NCBI RefSeq assembly: GCF_007860095.1
Contig: NZ_SJPT01000001.1
Location: 1,068,212-1,132,211 of the forward strand
DNA length: 64,000 nt
Direction: 5' to 3'
Source of the DNA: Novipirellula galeiformis
Lineage (GTDB): Bacteria > Planctomycetota > Planctomycetia > Pirellulales > Pirellulaceae
The translations under genes were made by a program, and so were the position numbers. Under the pieces are notes generated by a model, which had not been told where the DNA came from, ran no database searches, and saw only the letters and a list, made by a program, of their open reading frames with translations. Below, one piece after another: positions 18,236-27,419 of the stretch (position 1 is its first letter; each line of letters opens with the position of its first letter).

Positions 18236-19177
18236 TCAACGCAACTCGATTTGTCGAGGAGTGTTTTGGGCGTGCGTGAACAGGGCATGCACCTCCGCCG
18301 GATCGAAGGTGTTGGCAACAAACGCTTGTGCTTGACCACGGGTCGCGAACCAGGCGAAAACCGAGGGCCCCCAACTGCTCTGCCCTACCCCTTTGACGCC
18401 ATTGCGGCGTAGCGTATCGACGAGCGATGTCACGGCGTGGCCATTGTAGGGGCCTTGTTGGACCGATTCGAATAACCGCCCGCTGTCGCGATTGTATTGG
18501 TGCACGACGTCGCTAAACGCATCAAAGTCACCGCGTTGGATCGCGGGAAACATGTCCTCGGTGATCTGCTTGCGAAACCTCGCGCGTTGCTCGGCGGTGG
18601 TCGGCCGCAGCTTGGCGAATTGGTTGACTTCCACCTCGCCGCTGATCGTTGAGGTTTCACCGACCGGTCGCAGGATGGCGACGCACCATGGTTTGGGGAT
18701 TTCTAAACGTTGTTGGATGGGATTGAGTTCAGAGGTGTGGTCGGTGTCTTCGTAGATGAGTCCCCCACGCAGATAACCATGGATTCCGACCGCAGACCGG
18801 CGACCGCGATTGGCGATGCGAAAGGCGATCGTTTCATCAGAAAGGGGCGGATTCAAGAGCCGACAGATCGCCTCGGCCACCGCCATCGCAAGCTGGGTCC
18901 CCGTGCCCAGGCCGGTGTGGGCGGCGGGGCGACGCGTGATTTCGATCTGGCAAGCCGGCAACGCGGAGAGTTTGAATTGATGGCGATAACGTTGGGCAAT
19001 CGCAAGCACGCGGTCGGCGGCAATCTGCGAGCCTGAGAATCGGTCCGCGCGGCGTACAATCACTTCTGTGATGGGATCATCGATCATCACGCCGACTCCC
19101 CCAAAGGGCTTCGCCGTATCCAATAAACCGAAATGAAGTCGTGATCCCGTGGTCACGCGCACCTGCTGGATTGTCAT
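18236..19177 (-). CDS. Beta-ribofuranosylaminobenzene 5'-phosphate synthase family (GHMP fold)
   Basis: This protein of about 313 residues has the GHMP-kinase signature (HTGLGTGTQLAMAVAEAI, ~87-104) and an N-terminal TTGSRLHFGLLD segment characteristic of beta-RFAP synthases. The enzyme condenses p-aminobenzoate (or 4-hydroxybenzoate) with PRPP, releasing CO2, as the first committed step of methanopterin synthesis. ATG 19177 (MTIQQVRV) is chosen over 19222, whose extension is not family-like. Upstream lie DUF447 and a PabA-like amidotransferase in the same direction. The context supports an H4MPT-dependent C1 pathway, known in many planctomycetes. Confidence 0.88.
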   Translation of the reverse strand: MTIQQVRVTTGSRLHFGLLDTAKPFGGVGVMIDDPITEVIVRRADRFSGSQIAADRVLAIAQRYRHQFKLSALPACQIEITRRPAAHTGLGTGTQLAMAVAEAICRLLNPPLSDETIAFRIANRGRRSAVGIHGYLRGGLIYEDTDHTSELNPIQQRLEIPKPWCVAILRPVGETSTISGEVEVNQFAKLRPTTAEQRARFRKQITEDMFPAIQRGDFDAFSDVVHQYNRDSGRLFESVQQGPYNGHAVTSLVDTLRRNGVKGVGQSSWGPSVFAWFATRGQAQAFVANTFDPAEVHALFTHAQNTPRQIELR

Positions 19178-19256
19178 GTGCTCACAATACCAGCATGAAG
19201 GCATCCCTTCCACGGCGGGCAAAACGAGAGCGTTGACCTACCGCTCGGATTCGTCG

Positions 19257-19877
19257 CTACACCGAACCGCCGGGGTGAGGGCTTGCGTATTGCTCCGCAA
19301 TCGCCTGCGTTAAAAATTGGAATGCGGCTTCCTCCGCTGCGCCCCCGGTTTTGTCGACCAGGGTTTGCAGATGACGTAGCTCCGATTCGACTTCTTGACG
19401 AGGTAAAAGGTGTGTTCGAGTCGCCAGAATCGCGGCCTCAATCACGGCATACTTGGCACGATTGAATCCGAAAAAGGGACGCACGATACCCGACTTGATT
19501 ACTCGGCAGGTCATGTCCGCACGTGGGGGATGATCGTCGATCGATTCCACGTCGACGGCGAACCAGCGGTGGCAATCGTGTAGTACCCAATAGCGTTCGT
19601 TCTCGATCGGTTGAACCCATTGCCGCAGCGTGTCCTGGTCGCCGAGTTGGCCCACCGCTGCGCGTGCGAACAAATCCACGTCGTCGGTCACATGCACGAC
19701 CGCGCGCCGGGTTTGCATGAGGTTCTGAAACGTCCGCGAGGAATGGAAGGGACGCAGTACCATTGTCTCGTCTTCCGGGTTGGAATGAGCGAGAGTTTCC
19801 GAGACAAGAGGCCCCATCGGCGCGATGTTGACTCGCCCCTCTTGATTCATCGTGGTCACGATCGATTCCAAGATCAC
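19257..19877 (-). CDS. DUF447 family protein (flavin-reductase-like split barrel)
   Basis: This 206-residue protein starts MILESIVTTMNQEGRVNIAPMGP, the DUF447 N-terminus. The family has an FMN-binding split-barrel fold and is found beside methanopterin genes in methanogens, methylotrophs and planctomycetes. Key segments are LRPFHSSRTFQNL and VHVTDDVDLFARAA, and a C-terminal helical domain follows (~140-200). Its start is GTG at 19877, overlapping the PabA stop (GTGA). The exact step is not known to me; the operon places it in H4MPT synthesis. Eighty bases separate it from the beta-RFAP synthase gene. Confidence 0.85.
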   Translation of the reverse strand: MILESIVTTMNQEGRVNIAPMGPLVSETLAHSNPEDETMVLRPFHSSRTFQNLMQTRRAVVHVTDDVDLFARAAVGQLGDQDTLRQWVQPIENERYWVLHDCHRWFAVDVESIDDHPPRADMTCRVIKSGIVRPFFGFNRAKYAVIEAAILATRTHLLPRQEVESELRHLQTLVDKTGGAAEEAAFQFLTQAIAEQYASPHPGGSV

Positions 19878-20464
19878 AGAACAAGTTCCTGGCGTCGTTT
19901 GGATGCGATCGTGAAAAAATTCTCAATCAAGCGATTGCCTTGGTCGGTTAAGATGGATTCAGGATGAAATTGGACACCGAACAGGGGCAAGGTGCGGTGT
20001 TGAATCCCCATGATCACCCCGTCGTCGGTTTGGGCGGTGATCTCCAATTCGCTGGGGAACGTAGCTCGATCAATCGCCAGTGAATGATAACGTCCGACCT
20101 TCATCGGCAACGCACAATTTTCGAAGATCCCGTGGCCATGATGCGTGATTGGCGATTGGATGCCGTGCTCCGGGCTGCAACGTACCACGAGGCCGCCGAA
20201 GGCGACGCCGATCGATTGATGGCCAAGGCAAACGCCGAGCATCGGTATTTGCGCTGACAATTCTCGAATCACCTGCACCGAGCATCCTGCCTCGCCGGGA
20301 TGCTTCGGTCCGGGGGAGATCACAATGGCTTCGGGATCGAGGGCCCGACATCCGGGGGCGTCGATTTCATCACTACGGATCACGCGAGTTTCGCGTCCGA
20401 GTCGACGAAAGTAGCGAGCGAGGTTGTGGACAAAGGAGTCGTAGTTGTCCAGCAGTAAGATCAT
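19874..20464 (-). CDS. pabA: Anthranilate/aminodeoxychorismate synthase glutaminase (PabA/TrpG)
   Basis: This 196-residue class I glutamine amidotransferase carries the complete triad: Cys79 in GVCLGHQS and His167/Glu169 in VQFHPES. It begins MILLLDNYDSFVHNLARY, typical of PabA/TrpG. It supplies ammonia to a chorismate-binding subunit making anthranilate or aminodeoxychorismate. Since it is translationally coupled to DUF447 and followed by beta-RFAP synthase, p-aminobenzoate for methanopterin (and folate) is the likelier product, though it may also serve TrpE 7 kb away. No pabB lies in the window. Confidence 0.9.
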   Translation of the reverse strand: MILLLDNYDSFVHNLARYFRRLGRETRVIRSDEIDAPGCRALDPEAIVISPGPKHPGEAGCSVQVIRELSAQIPMLGVCLGHQSIGVAFGGLVVRCSPEHGIQSPITHHGHGIFENCALPMKVGRYHSLAIDRATFPSELEITAQTDDGVIMGIQHRTLPLFGVQFHPESILTDQGNRLIENFFTIASKRRQELVL

Positions 20465-20612
20465 TCGATACCGCTTTTAATGGATCGGGTCTAGCAGGCT
20501 GTTGATTTCGTCGATGGATTGACGCACCTCGGTAAGCCGTGGGCCATCAGGCACCGGTCAAGGTGCCAAGTCCGGTCGCTCACGCACCGCGGCGGACTCC
20601 ATCGACATGCCG

Positions 20613-21086
20613 CTATCGCCGTGGTTTGGCAAACTTAATCTTTTCGATCAGTTTGACAACTTCGTTGCCGTCTTTGTAGCCGCTCACCGCGGTGATGGAC
20701 TTGATCACGTTTTCGTAGCGTAAGTTGTAATCGGTATCAATTTCCAGCTCGGGCCCTTCGTCCTCTTCGCCGGGAGTGGTCGAGCCGATTTGCGAAATAA
20801 TTCTCGCTCGCAATTCGTCATAATCGGTACCCAAGTCCGAGTCATTGAGCGCCATCGATGCCAGTCGTCCTTCGGAATCGGCTCGCAAACGCAGTTTCAA
20901 TCCGAGGTCGGTAGGATCCGCCACACCTTGGCTGTCACCCAGCGGCATCCGGACGCTGAAGTCACCTTCCATTTCCACCACTTTGAAAGTCATCACGAAG
21001 AACACCAACAGCAGAAAGACGATGTCAATCATGCTCGTCATGTTGAGTTCGTTCTTCTCGTTTTCACCTTGGTTGCGGATTTTCAT
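20613..21086 (-). CDS. ExbD/TolR-like biopolymer transport protein (second copy)
   Basis: This 157-residue protein has one transmembrane helix (~19-38, MIDIVFLLLVFFVMTFKV) containing the proton-path Asp21, then a periplasmic domain. It is the last gene of the TPR/ExbB/ExbD operon and overlaps the preceding ExbD by ATGA. A perfect AAGGAGG precedes its start, unusual in this window. ExbD proteins work with ExbB-type channels to turn proton motive force into motion. Two different ExbD paralogues follow one ExbB here; TonB is not seen. Confidence 0.9.
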   Translation of the reverse strand: MKIRNQGENEKNELNMTSMIDIVFLLLVFFVMTFKVVEMEGDFSVRMPLGDSQGVADPTDLGLKLRLRADSEGRLASMALNDSDLGTDYDELRARIISQIGSTTPGEEDEGPELEIDTDYNLRYENVIKSITAVSGYKDGNEVVKLIEKIKFAKPRR

Positions 21087-21520
21087 CGGTTGTCCTCCTT
21101 CACTCGCAGCGCAAAGTTGACGAGCTTTTGTTCCTGGGCGACGCGGATGACTTCTTGGACATCACCGGCTGCGGTGTCCTTGTGAGCGCGGATGACCACA
21201 TTGGCATCCTCTGCCGTTTTGCCTTCCGATTCGATCACGGTCAATTCGCGAAGCAAACCGACTCGTAGCGTTTCCACCGTGTAGTCGTCTCCACCGAGCA
21301 CGATTTCACCATCCATTGCCACGTGCAAGATGATGGGGAACTCGAGCGGGACTTCGGGGGGCTTCACTAATTGGCTATTAGGCAACACGACGCGATCGTT
21401 CGCTTCGGTTTGGGCAAAGTTGATCAATACCATAAAGAACGCGATCAACTGGAACGTCATGTCGATCATCGGCGTCAGGTCGCCTTCGGCCAAGTCGGGT
21501 TTTTTCGATTTGACACGCAT
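21083..21520 (-). CDS. ExbD/TolR-like biopolymer transport protein (first copy)
   Basis: This 145-residue protein has the ExbD layout: basic N-terminus, a helix with Asp20 in LTPMIDMTFQLIAFFMVLIN, and a periplasmic region containing a VILPNSQ-like stretch (RVVLPNSQ) and GGDDYTVETL. Its start directly abuts the stop of the ExbB-type gene, so the two are translated together. The sequence differs clearly from the following ExbD, suggesting a heteromeric ExbD dimer rather than a recent duplication (inference). Confidence 0.9.
   Translation of the reverse strand: MRVKSKKPDLAEGDLTPMIDMTFQLIAFFMVLINFAQTEANDRVVLPNSQLVKPPEVPLEFPIILHVAMDGEIVLGGDDYTVETLRVGLLRELTVIESEGKTAEDANVVIRAHKDTAAGDVQEVIRVAQEQKLVNFALRVKEDNR
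21094..21100 (-). promoter_or_regulatory. Strong ribosome binding site of second exbD
   Basis: AAGGAGG on the minus strand, seven bases before the ATG and inside the upstream exbD coding region. It is the best Shine-Dalgarno match I noticed in the window. Confidence 0.75.
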
Positions 21521-22372
21521 TTAATTCTTGGTCCCTTGAGGTTGAACGTCCTCAAAACGGCTCATCAAGTTTTCACTTGTCACGCCGATTTCAAGCAGCA
21601 TGCGTGAGACGCGGTTACGCAAAATGTTGTAGGCTGCGATGGCGGGAATCGCGATCGCCAAACCGATCAAGGTGGTGAAGAGTGCCGTCGAAATACCGGC
21701 TGCCAAATCAGCGGGTTTCGGTGAGGCACCGCCGAGTGCGATGACTTGGAACGATTCGATCATCCCATGAACCGTACCAAACAAACCGATCATCGGGCTG
21801 AGGTTACCGATCAATGCCATGTAACTGAGCCGGTGCTCGAGCTTCATGCTTTCCTCTTCGCCGACTTCCTGCATCCCCTCGAGCGCCTTGTTGTAACCAC
21901 GCGACAGGCGAGCCAGTCCAGCGGACAGGACTTGGCCAAGAACCGACTCGTCGGCTTTGGCCATGTCATAGGCTTCTTGGAATTGTTTCTCGTTTAATTT
22001 CTCTTCAAAGCCTTCGACTAATTCATGCGGACAGAGTGTGTCACGACGAGCTGCCAAGACATTCATCACAAAGAGCGAGACGAGGGTGATCGAAAGGACC
22101 AGGAATACAAACGAGTAGCTAAGTCCGAGTGATTCAATCGTCCACGCCAACAAGTTCTGGTCGCTCGATTTTTTTGCAGCACCCTGGGTGGCATCCTCGG
22201 CGGCACCATCATCCGCTGCAGCAGCGGGGCCGTCCGCTGGAGCGTCCGCCGGGGCGGCAGCGGCCGGGGCGGGGTCGCCGAATTCCGCCGCAGCGTCATC
22301 TTGTGCCGTTGCGTTTGCAACAAGAAAAAACGATCCCAGGATCGCGAGACACAGGCAACGAAACGTGGGCAT
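21521..22372 (-). CDS. MotA/TolQ/ExbB proton channel family protein
   Basis: This protein of about 283 residues begins with a signal sequence (PTFRCLCLAILGSFFLVANA then AQ), followed by an Ala/Pro/Asp-rich low-complexity spacer (~25-65) and the ExbB core. The core has three membrane segments: a first around SLGLSYSFVFLVLSITLVSL, a second at IGNLSPMIGLFGTVHGMIES and a third at ISTALFTTLIGLAIAIPAIA. ATG 22372 gives a clean signal peptide; the frame extends to 22429. The extended exported N-terminus is common in planctomycete and Bacteroidetes homologues. It should form a pentameric channel with the two downstream ExbD proteins. Confidence 0.9.
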   Translation of the reverse strand: MPTFRCLCLAILGSFFLVANATAQDDAAAEFGDPAPAAAAPADAPADGPAAAADDGAAEDATQGAAKKSSDQNLLAWTIESLGLSYSFVFLVLSITLVSLFVMNVLAARRDTLCPHELVEGFEEKLNEKQFQEAYDMAKADESVLGQVLSAGLARLSRGYNKALEGMQEVGEEESMKLEHRLSYMALIGNLSPMIGLFGTVHGMIESFQVIALGGASPKPADLAAGISTALFTTLIGLAIAIPAIAAYNILRNRVSRMLLEIGVTSENLMSRFEDVQPQGTKN

Positions 22373-22913
22373 GCCAAACGTTTGGAAACGGGCTGGAAGT
22401 AGACGGGAACCGCAGGCAGGGAACATCAACGAGACTCTCTATGATAAGAAACGAAAGCGTTTAGTTTAGATTTCGAAGGTTTCACTCTCTCGCTTCGGTT
22501 CGCAATTCGACGTCCGAGAGGGAGTTCTAGCATTTGAATAGAATAGTCGACCAAAAGTACCCTCGCACCCTCCCTAGGGACTGAAACGTTTTAGAAAGGG
22601 GGGATTGTGTTCCGCTTGCAACGACTCCGAAAAGGTCGGTGGGACACGTTGCGAAGCGTTTTGAGGGATCAAGTTTGTGGTCTTTTTACTGGAGCCGCGT
22701 TGCGATTTCGGCCGACGTTGCACCCACGCTGCGATCACGAATGTGGGGCCGCCGGGCGGAGATTCTAAAGTGGCGTCTTTTCATAACCCGAAGCGTCAGC
22801 GAGGGAATGTCACTCTTGCCCCGGTCCCTCGCTAACGCTTCGGGTTATGGTTTGCTGGGAAAAACGGGAATGGTGCCCCTTCAATAAACGGAGCCCCCGA
22901 TTACTTCCCAATT
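22373..22913. other. Gap between ExbB-type gene and TPR gene, containing a REP-like palindrome
   Basis: About 540 bp without a supported gene within an otherwise collinear operon-like array. It holds the large inverted repeat at 22782-22849, described separately. Confidence 0.6.
22782..22849. repeat. REP-like palindromic element, 25-bp arms
   Basis: Arms at 22782-22806 and 22825-22849 are complementary at 24 of 25 positions around an 18-nt loop. Each arm contains the acccgaagcgt(c/t)agcga core. From memory this core recurs in intergenic DNA of Rhodopirellula genomes and gives the recurring false peptide RSVSEG. It may act as a transcript-end hairpin for the TPR gene or as a mobile REP/RAYT-type element. 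Confidence 0.85.
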
Positions 22914-23945
22914 CTACTTCCCGAATCCAGGATAACGTTGTTGCAGTTCTTGGCGGGCTTCGGCTCCTCGTTCGGGTTTGCCGACTTTCGGCCAAAGCTC
23001 GATTAGTTTTGACAAGGCAACAGCGTGGGCGTCGCTTTGACCCGAAAACAACAGGTGCGTGTGAAGGTAAGCCATGATGGCCCCTTCGTTGTCCCCTTTG
23101 GCTTCATAGATGGCCCCTTGAGCGTTGTAGATTCGAGCGGCCATCTCCACATCCGTAGGATTCATCTCGCTGATCAACGTGGAAACCAAGGTCAACCCAT
23201 CGTCGGCCTTGTTTTGGATTGCCAGCGCGGACGCCTTGCCTGCTTTGGAGAGTGATTGCAATCGGGCCGCTTCGACGGAGTCCACTTTCAACCCGATCAC
23301 CTTGTCGAACTCGGTGCTGGCGGCCTCGGCATCGCCTCCGTGCAAGTGAACCATCCCGGTCAAATAGACCTGCTCGATCTTGGCCGTTGTGGTGGGAGCT
23401 TGGCGGAGGGAGCCATAGAACTTCAGCGCGCCCTCTTTGTCATCCAGCGCGAGGGCAAGGTCGCCGAGCACTTTGGCGGCTTCAAAAAAGTGCCACGAGT
23501 CACGGTGCTTCGATGCAAAGCCGAGCATGGTTTGTTTGGCCGCTTGTTTGTTTCCCTTGCCCGCGATCGCCAATTGGCTCATCGAATACGCCGTGTAGAA
23601 CAACGCGTCGGCTTTGATCACGTCGCGTGGCAGATCGTCAACGTTGACGGTTTTGAGCTCTTGCAGCGCTTGGTCGTATTGGCCATCAAGGGCGAACTCG
23701 CGTCCTTTGGTCAATGCCGGCGGATCTCCGGCGAACAGGACTTTGACGATCTCGCCAGCAACAAAATTCTGGGGATTGCCGCCAACCTTTGCCTGGATCC
23801 CTTGCGGACTGGTTTGCGATACCGAACCAATCACAGGAGACCCGGTCGCGGGGTAGATCCGATCGTTTTGTGCCTGAGCCGTATTGGTTACCAGGGTCAG
23901 TCCCGCCATCATGGCCAGCGGTAGCACGACGTTGAAGTATTTCAT
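22914..23945 (-). CDS. Exported TPR-like protein
   Basis: This protein of about 343 residues starts with a signal peptide (KYFNVVLPLAMMAGLTLVTN, ending TAQAQ). ATG 23945 is preferred to GTG 23951, two codons upstream. The mature part is helical with TPR-like pairs, for example GREFALDGQYDQALQELK, DKEGALKFYGSL and AKGDNEGAIMAYLHTHLL. It probably binds partner proteins in the periplasm. It lies between the large TPR gene and the ExbB/ExbD genes, in the same direction. This fits a planctomycete arrangement in which TPR proteins accompany Exb/Tol-type motors. No enzyme motif is visible. Confidence 0.8.
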   Translation of the reverse strand: MKYFNVVLPLAMMAGLTLVTNTAQAQNDRIYPATGSPVIGSVSQTSPQGIQAKVGGNPQNFVAGEIVKVLFAGDPPALTKGREFALDGQYDQALQELKTVNVDDLPRDVIKADALFYTAYSMSQLAIAGKGNKQAAKQTMLGFASKHRDSWHFFEAAKVLGDLALALDDKEGALKFYGSLRQAPTTTAKIEQVYLTGMVHLHGGDAEAASTEFDKVIGLKVDSVEAARLQSLSKAGKASALAIQNKADDGLTLVSTLISEMNPTDVEMAARIYNAQGAIYEAKGDNEGAIMAYLHTHLLFSGQSDAHAVALSKLIELWPKVGKPERGAEARQELQQRYPGFGK

Positions 23946-24138
23946 GTTCACTCAGTGAGTTTGATGCTGAAAAGGATTCGCTGTTTTGGGGATTAGCGAG
24001 TGCGGTTTGGGTAGCGGTGAGGTGCGAAGCCTCGCGAGTTTTTTTTTCGATGTGGGCTAACGCAGTGAATGTTTTTTAATGCGGCGAGTGGGCGGTTCAC
24101 GCTACGAACGGTCGTGATCACACCCTCGCCGACGCGAC

Positions 24139-27100
24139 TTAGCTGGCCGGTGCCAAGGGGCTTAGCCCGGTCACCGTGACGCCAATCTCTTTTTGGATTT
24201 GACGCAGCAGCGAATCGAACTTCGCTCGTTGTTCTTTGCCACCGAGTTCGGGGTAAATGCCTTCGACTTGGGTAATGTCGGTTTCGGCTCGCTTCATGAT
24301 CGAGTTGTCTTTCGCACGACGCCCCCAGAGGAATCGAGACAAGGCAATGTGATAGCGAGCGTCATAGAAAATTTCGCTGAATTGCTCTTTGCCATTGGTC
24401 AGCTTGCTGATCTTGCCCCAACCCCAAATCGTGTTTTGTTTGTTCGGGCCTGGACGGCCTCCGTTGAGCGCGGTTTGGTAAGCACGCGGTGCAAATTTAT
24501 CAGGAAGGTCCCCTGCCCATTTTTCATAGGCGGTGGCCGCTTCGACTTGAGCGTCCAGCATGGTTGGTTTTTCCAGCAAGATTTTTTCGAGCACGTCGAG
24601 TGAATCTTTGTATTGGCCGAGCAACCGATGGGCGCGGGCGAGTTGGAACTGAACCGCCAGCGAGACATCGGGATTTTGGGCGACGAGTTGCTGGTAGGTT
24701 GTTACCGACGTTTCGAGTAATTCCTTGGCGCGGCCGCTGGCTTTCCCATCCGTCGGAGACATCGCGGCCTCACCGAGTTGAACCAGCGTTTGTACGATCC
24801 ACTGCAAGGTTGCCGGATCTTTGCTTGTTTCGGCAATCTGGCTTAAGAAGATACGGAACGCATCGATCAACTTTTCTTTCTTCGCATCGGGAGCTGTCTT
24901 TAGTTCCTCTTTCAGACTTTGTGCCATGGAGATGTAGATGGACGTCAGTCGTTTTTGTCCCTCTTCGCCGCTATAGCTTTTGCGAAGTTTGTCCATGGCA
25001 CCGGTAGCTCGTTTGAGCAGCGCATCGGGGTCGCTGCCATCGCTTGTCATGCGTTGCACGATCGTGGTCAACTCGGTCGCGAAGATGTCGCCACGAAACG
25101 CTTCGTCTTTTTCGTCAACCTTGGCGATCAGTTTGACCGGGCCATACGTTTCGTGGTCGAGCGTGGCGAGGGCTTTGGCATCGTCCCCTTGTCGCAAATA
25201 GACTTTCGCCAACACTAACGCGGCGTGCAAACCCTCGGCTTCGATCAAACCGGCGGTGATTCCGGCTAAGCCTTTGGTCAATTCGGCTTGAGAATCCCCT
25301 AGCAATTGATTGGCCAAATCGTCGTTCTTGGCCTGTCGAGCGAGAATGGATTGGTTCCAAAGCAATTGTCCCATCAGCCGCTCGAAACTCGCTCGCTCGG
25401 GGCCGGCGGGCATCTTAGCGACCAGCGTTTTGGCTTGATCCCATTCATCTTTTTGCAGCGCCAAGCGAATCAGGATGCCCTGCGCGGCGGCGGCTTGAGG
25501 ATCATCCGGCCATGTCTTGGTTAAGAAATCGCCAACCGCAGTCAGCTGGGAAACTAGATTCACATTCTGATCTTGGGGGACCTCCGCGAGCAATTTTTGC
25601 AGTGAGCTCAACGCGACCAGCCCGCCTTTGAGTCCGACATCGGTGCCCGGCGCCGTGCGTGCCAAGGAGCCCCCAACCACCGCGGCATCGCGATAGTGGC
25701 CCACTTGGTAGAGCAACACCGCATAAAAGTGTTTTGCTTGGTTGAGTGTTTCGTGGTCTGCCCCGCGTCCGATCATCGTGACCCCGCGACGCAGCGTTTC
25801 GATGGCGAGATAGCGAGTGTCGTTTAATTGTTTTTCCAGATCCTCGAGTTGTTTTTTGCGGTCGGGATCGTCGCTTTTTTGTTCCGCGAGCAAGGTGAAC
25901 GCTTGGCGAAGTTCCTCACCGAGCTGAAACAATTCACGAGCCGACGCGAAGGCTTCTTCGAGATTTTCAGGGTCCTCGGCTTTGGGCAACTCGGCCGGCG
26001 ACGACGTGTCGATGCCTAGCTCGGCAAGCAGTTTGGCCGATTCTTCGGCGTGCTCGCCAGGGAATTTTTCGATTTCGATCAACAGTTGACGCCCGGACGT
26101 CTCGGCTCGTTTGAGGTCCGGTTTCTTCTGATCCTTGGTGTCTTTCGTTTTGGCAAGGTAGGCTTTGGCAAGGTCCAATTTGAGCTGCAGTGCCGCAGGC
26201 GTGCGGCGCTCGTTGGGCCGCAGGGAATCAACCAACCCTTGGCCTCGTTCGATTGCCGGAGCGTATTCGGGCGGCGATTTTTCCAGCCAGATTTGGGTCA
26301 GACCACTGGTCGCGATAAAGCGACTTTCACGTAGCGGGTCGGCATCGGGTTGTTCGAGCATCCGCAGGAAACTATCCAGTGCCGCCTCGGTTTGGCCGAG
26401 CATTTTTTGAGTTTGCCCCAGGTGCAGGATCGCGATCGCCCCGGTCACGTAGCCGTCATAATTGTCCGCGAGATCCTTGAAGTGGACGATCGCTTCCTCG
26501 AGCAGCGTTTTGCCTTCTTTGCCGGGGTCGGCATAGGTGGTTGCAGCGAGTCGGCGTGCATCTCCGGCGTTCAGTTTGGCTTCCAGGAAATCCGCACGGT
26601 ATTGAGAACGCTGTTCGGCGAGCTTGGGGTTCTCGTCTGCATTGATCTTTTCGCCCTGCATCTCCTTCAGCTTGCCACGCAGATTTTCGATGATCGCGTC
26701 GAACGTTTTCGCAGCACTGATGTACGATTCACGCGCCGCTGTTTTTTTGGCGTCATCGGGGTTCAGCATCATCAAGGTGTTGGCACGCACCAATTGCAGT
26801 TTGCCGAGTTGCAGTCGCGCTTCGGGAACTCGAGGGTGTGAATCGTTCTTTAGAAATTCAGCGATCGCGGATTCCGCGTCCACGAAAAACTGGTCCCGAT
26901 CGGTCGCACTGCGGGCATTCACGCCAGCTTCGATATAGGTTTGCGCTTTTTCCAACGCGACCGCATCCTTGAGCGACGGGTCCACGCCGGGGTATTGGTC
27001 GAGACGATCCAGGTAAGCCAATGCGGTATCAAAGTACCCGGCTGCGCGTAAACGTTTCAGAAAGTCTTCGGCGGGCTCTCCCTGGGCGAACGCCTGCGAG

Positions 27101-27222
27101 GAAAACAGGCTCGATAGCCCCAGGGATAACAACATCGCCACGATCGTTAGACGACCGCCTCCACGGCGAAGTGAATTCAGGAATAAGCGATTCCGCGAAT
27201 AGAAAACGAGCATGGCGACCAT
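24139..27222 (-). CDS. Large exported tetratricopeptide-repeat protein
   Basis: This 1027-residue protein has an N-terminal signal/anchor (~27-46, TIVAMLLSLGLSSLFSSQAF) after a basic stretch. The remainder is almost wholly alpha-helical with many degenerate TPR units, such as GYFDTALAYLDRLDQYPGV, LGQTEAALDSFLRML, VGHYRDAAVVGGSLA and LGQYKDSLDVLEKIL. ATG 27222 and 27213 are both possible starts. It is the first gene of the five-gene TPR-TPR-ExbB-ExbD-ExbD series. A scaffold or cargo-binding role in the periplasm is inferred; nothing in the sequence shows its partner. Confidence 0.8.
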   Translation of the reverse strand: MVAMLVFYSRNRLFLNSLRRGGGRLTIVAMLLSLGLSSLFSSQAFAQGEPAEDFLKRLRAAGYFDTALAYLDRLDQYPGVDPSLKDAVALEKAQTYIEAGVNARSATDRDQFFVDAESAIAEFLKNDSHPRVPEARLQLGKLQLVRANTLMMLNPDDAKKTAARESYISAAKTFDAIIENLRGKLKEMQGEKINADENPKLAEQRSQYRADFLEAKLNAGDARRLAATTYADPGKEGKTLLEEAIVHFKDLADNYDGYVTGAIAILHLGQTQKMLGQTEAALDSFLRMLEQPDADPLRESRFIATSGLTQIWLEKSPPEYAPAIERGQGLVDSLRPNERRTPAALQLKLDLAKAYLAKTKDTKDQKKPDLKRAETSGRQLLIEIEKFPGEHAEESAKLLAELGIDTSSPAELPKAEDPENLEEAFASARELFQLGEELRQAFTLLAEQKSDDPDRKKQLEDLEKQLNDTRYLAIETLRRGVTMIGRGADHETLNQAKHFYAVLLYQVGHYRDAAVVGGSLARTAPGTDVGLKGGLVALSSLQKLLAEVPQDQNVNLVSQLTAVGDFLTKTWPDDPQAAAAQGILIRLALQKDEWDQAKTLVAKMPAGPERASFERLMGQLLWNQSILARQAKNDDLANQLLGDSQAELTKGLAGITAGLIEAEGLHAALVLAKVYLRQGDDAKALATLDHETYGPVKLIAKVDEKDEAFRGDIFATELTTIVQRMTSDGSDPDALLKRATGAMDKLRKSYSGEEGQKRLTSIYISMAQSLKEELKTAPDAKKEKLIDAFRIFLSQIAETSKDPATLQWIVQTLVQLGEAAMSPTDGKASGRAKELLETSVTTYQQLVAQNPDVSLAVQFQLARAHRLLGQYKDSLDVLEKILLEKPTMLDAQVEAATAYEKWAGDLPDKFAPRAYQTALNGGRPGPNKQNTIWGWGKISKLTNGKEQFSEIFYDARYHIALSRFLWGRRAKDNSIMKRAETDITQVEGIYPELGGKEQRAKFDSLLRQIQKEIGVTVTGLSPLAPAS

Positions 27223-27419
27223 GAGCTGGTGGAATTAGAGGTTTGCTGCCGCTGCGAGAAGTCGAGGCGAAGGAAATTGCGCGATCCGCGGCTAAAAACG
27301 CTATTCTATCTAATGGTTACCGGCGACATCTGCGATTGTACGCCAAAGTTCCCCCAACCCTAGATTAAGGTCCCCGAGTCGCGCCTTCAAGCACGACCTG
27401 CGATTCCCGGACAGATCCG

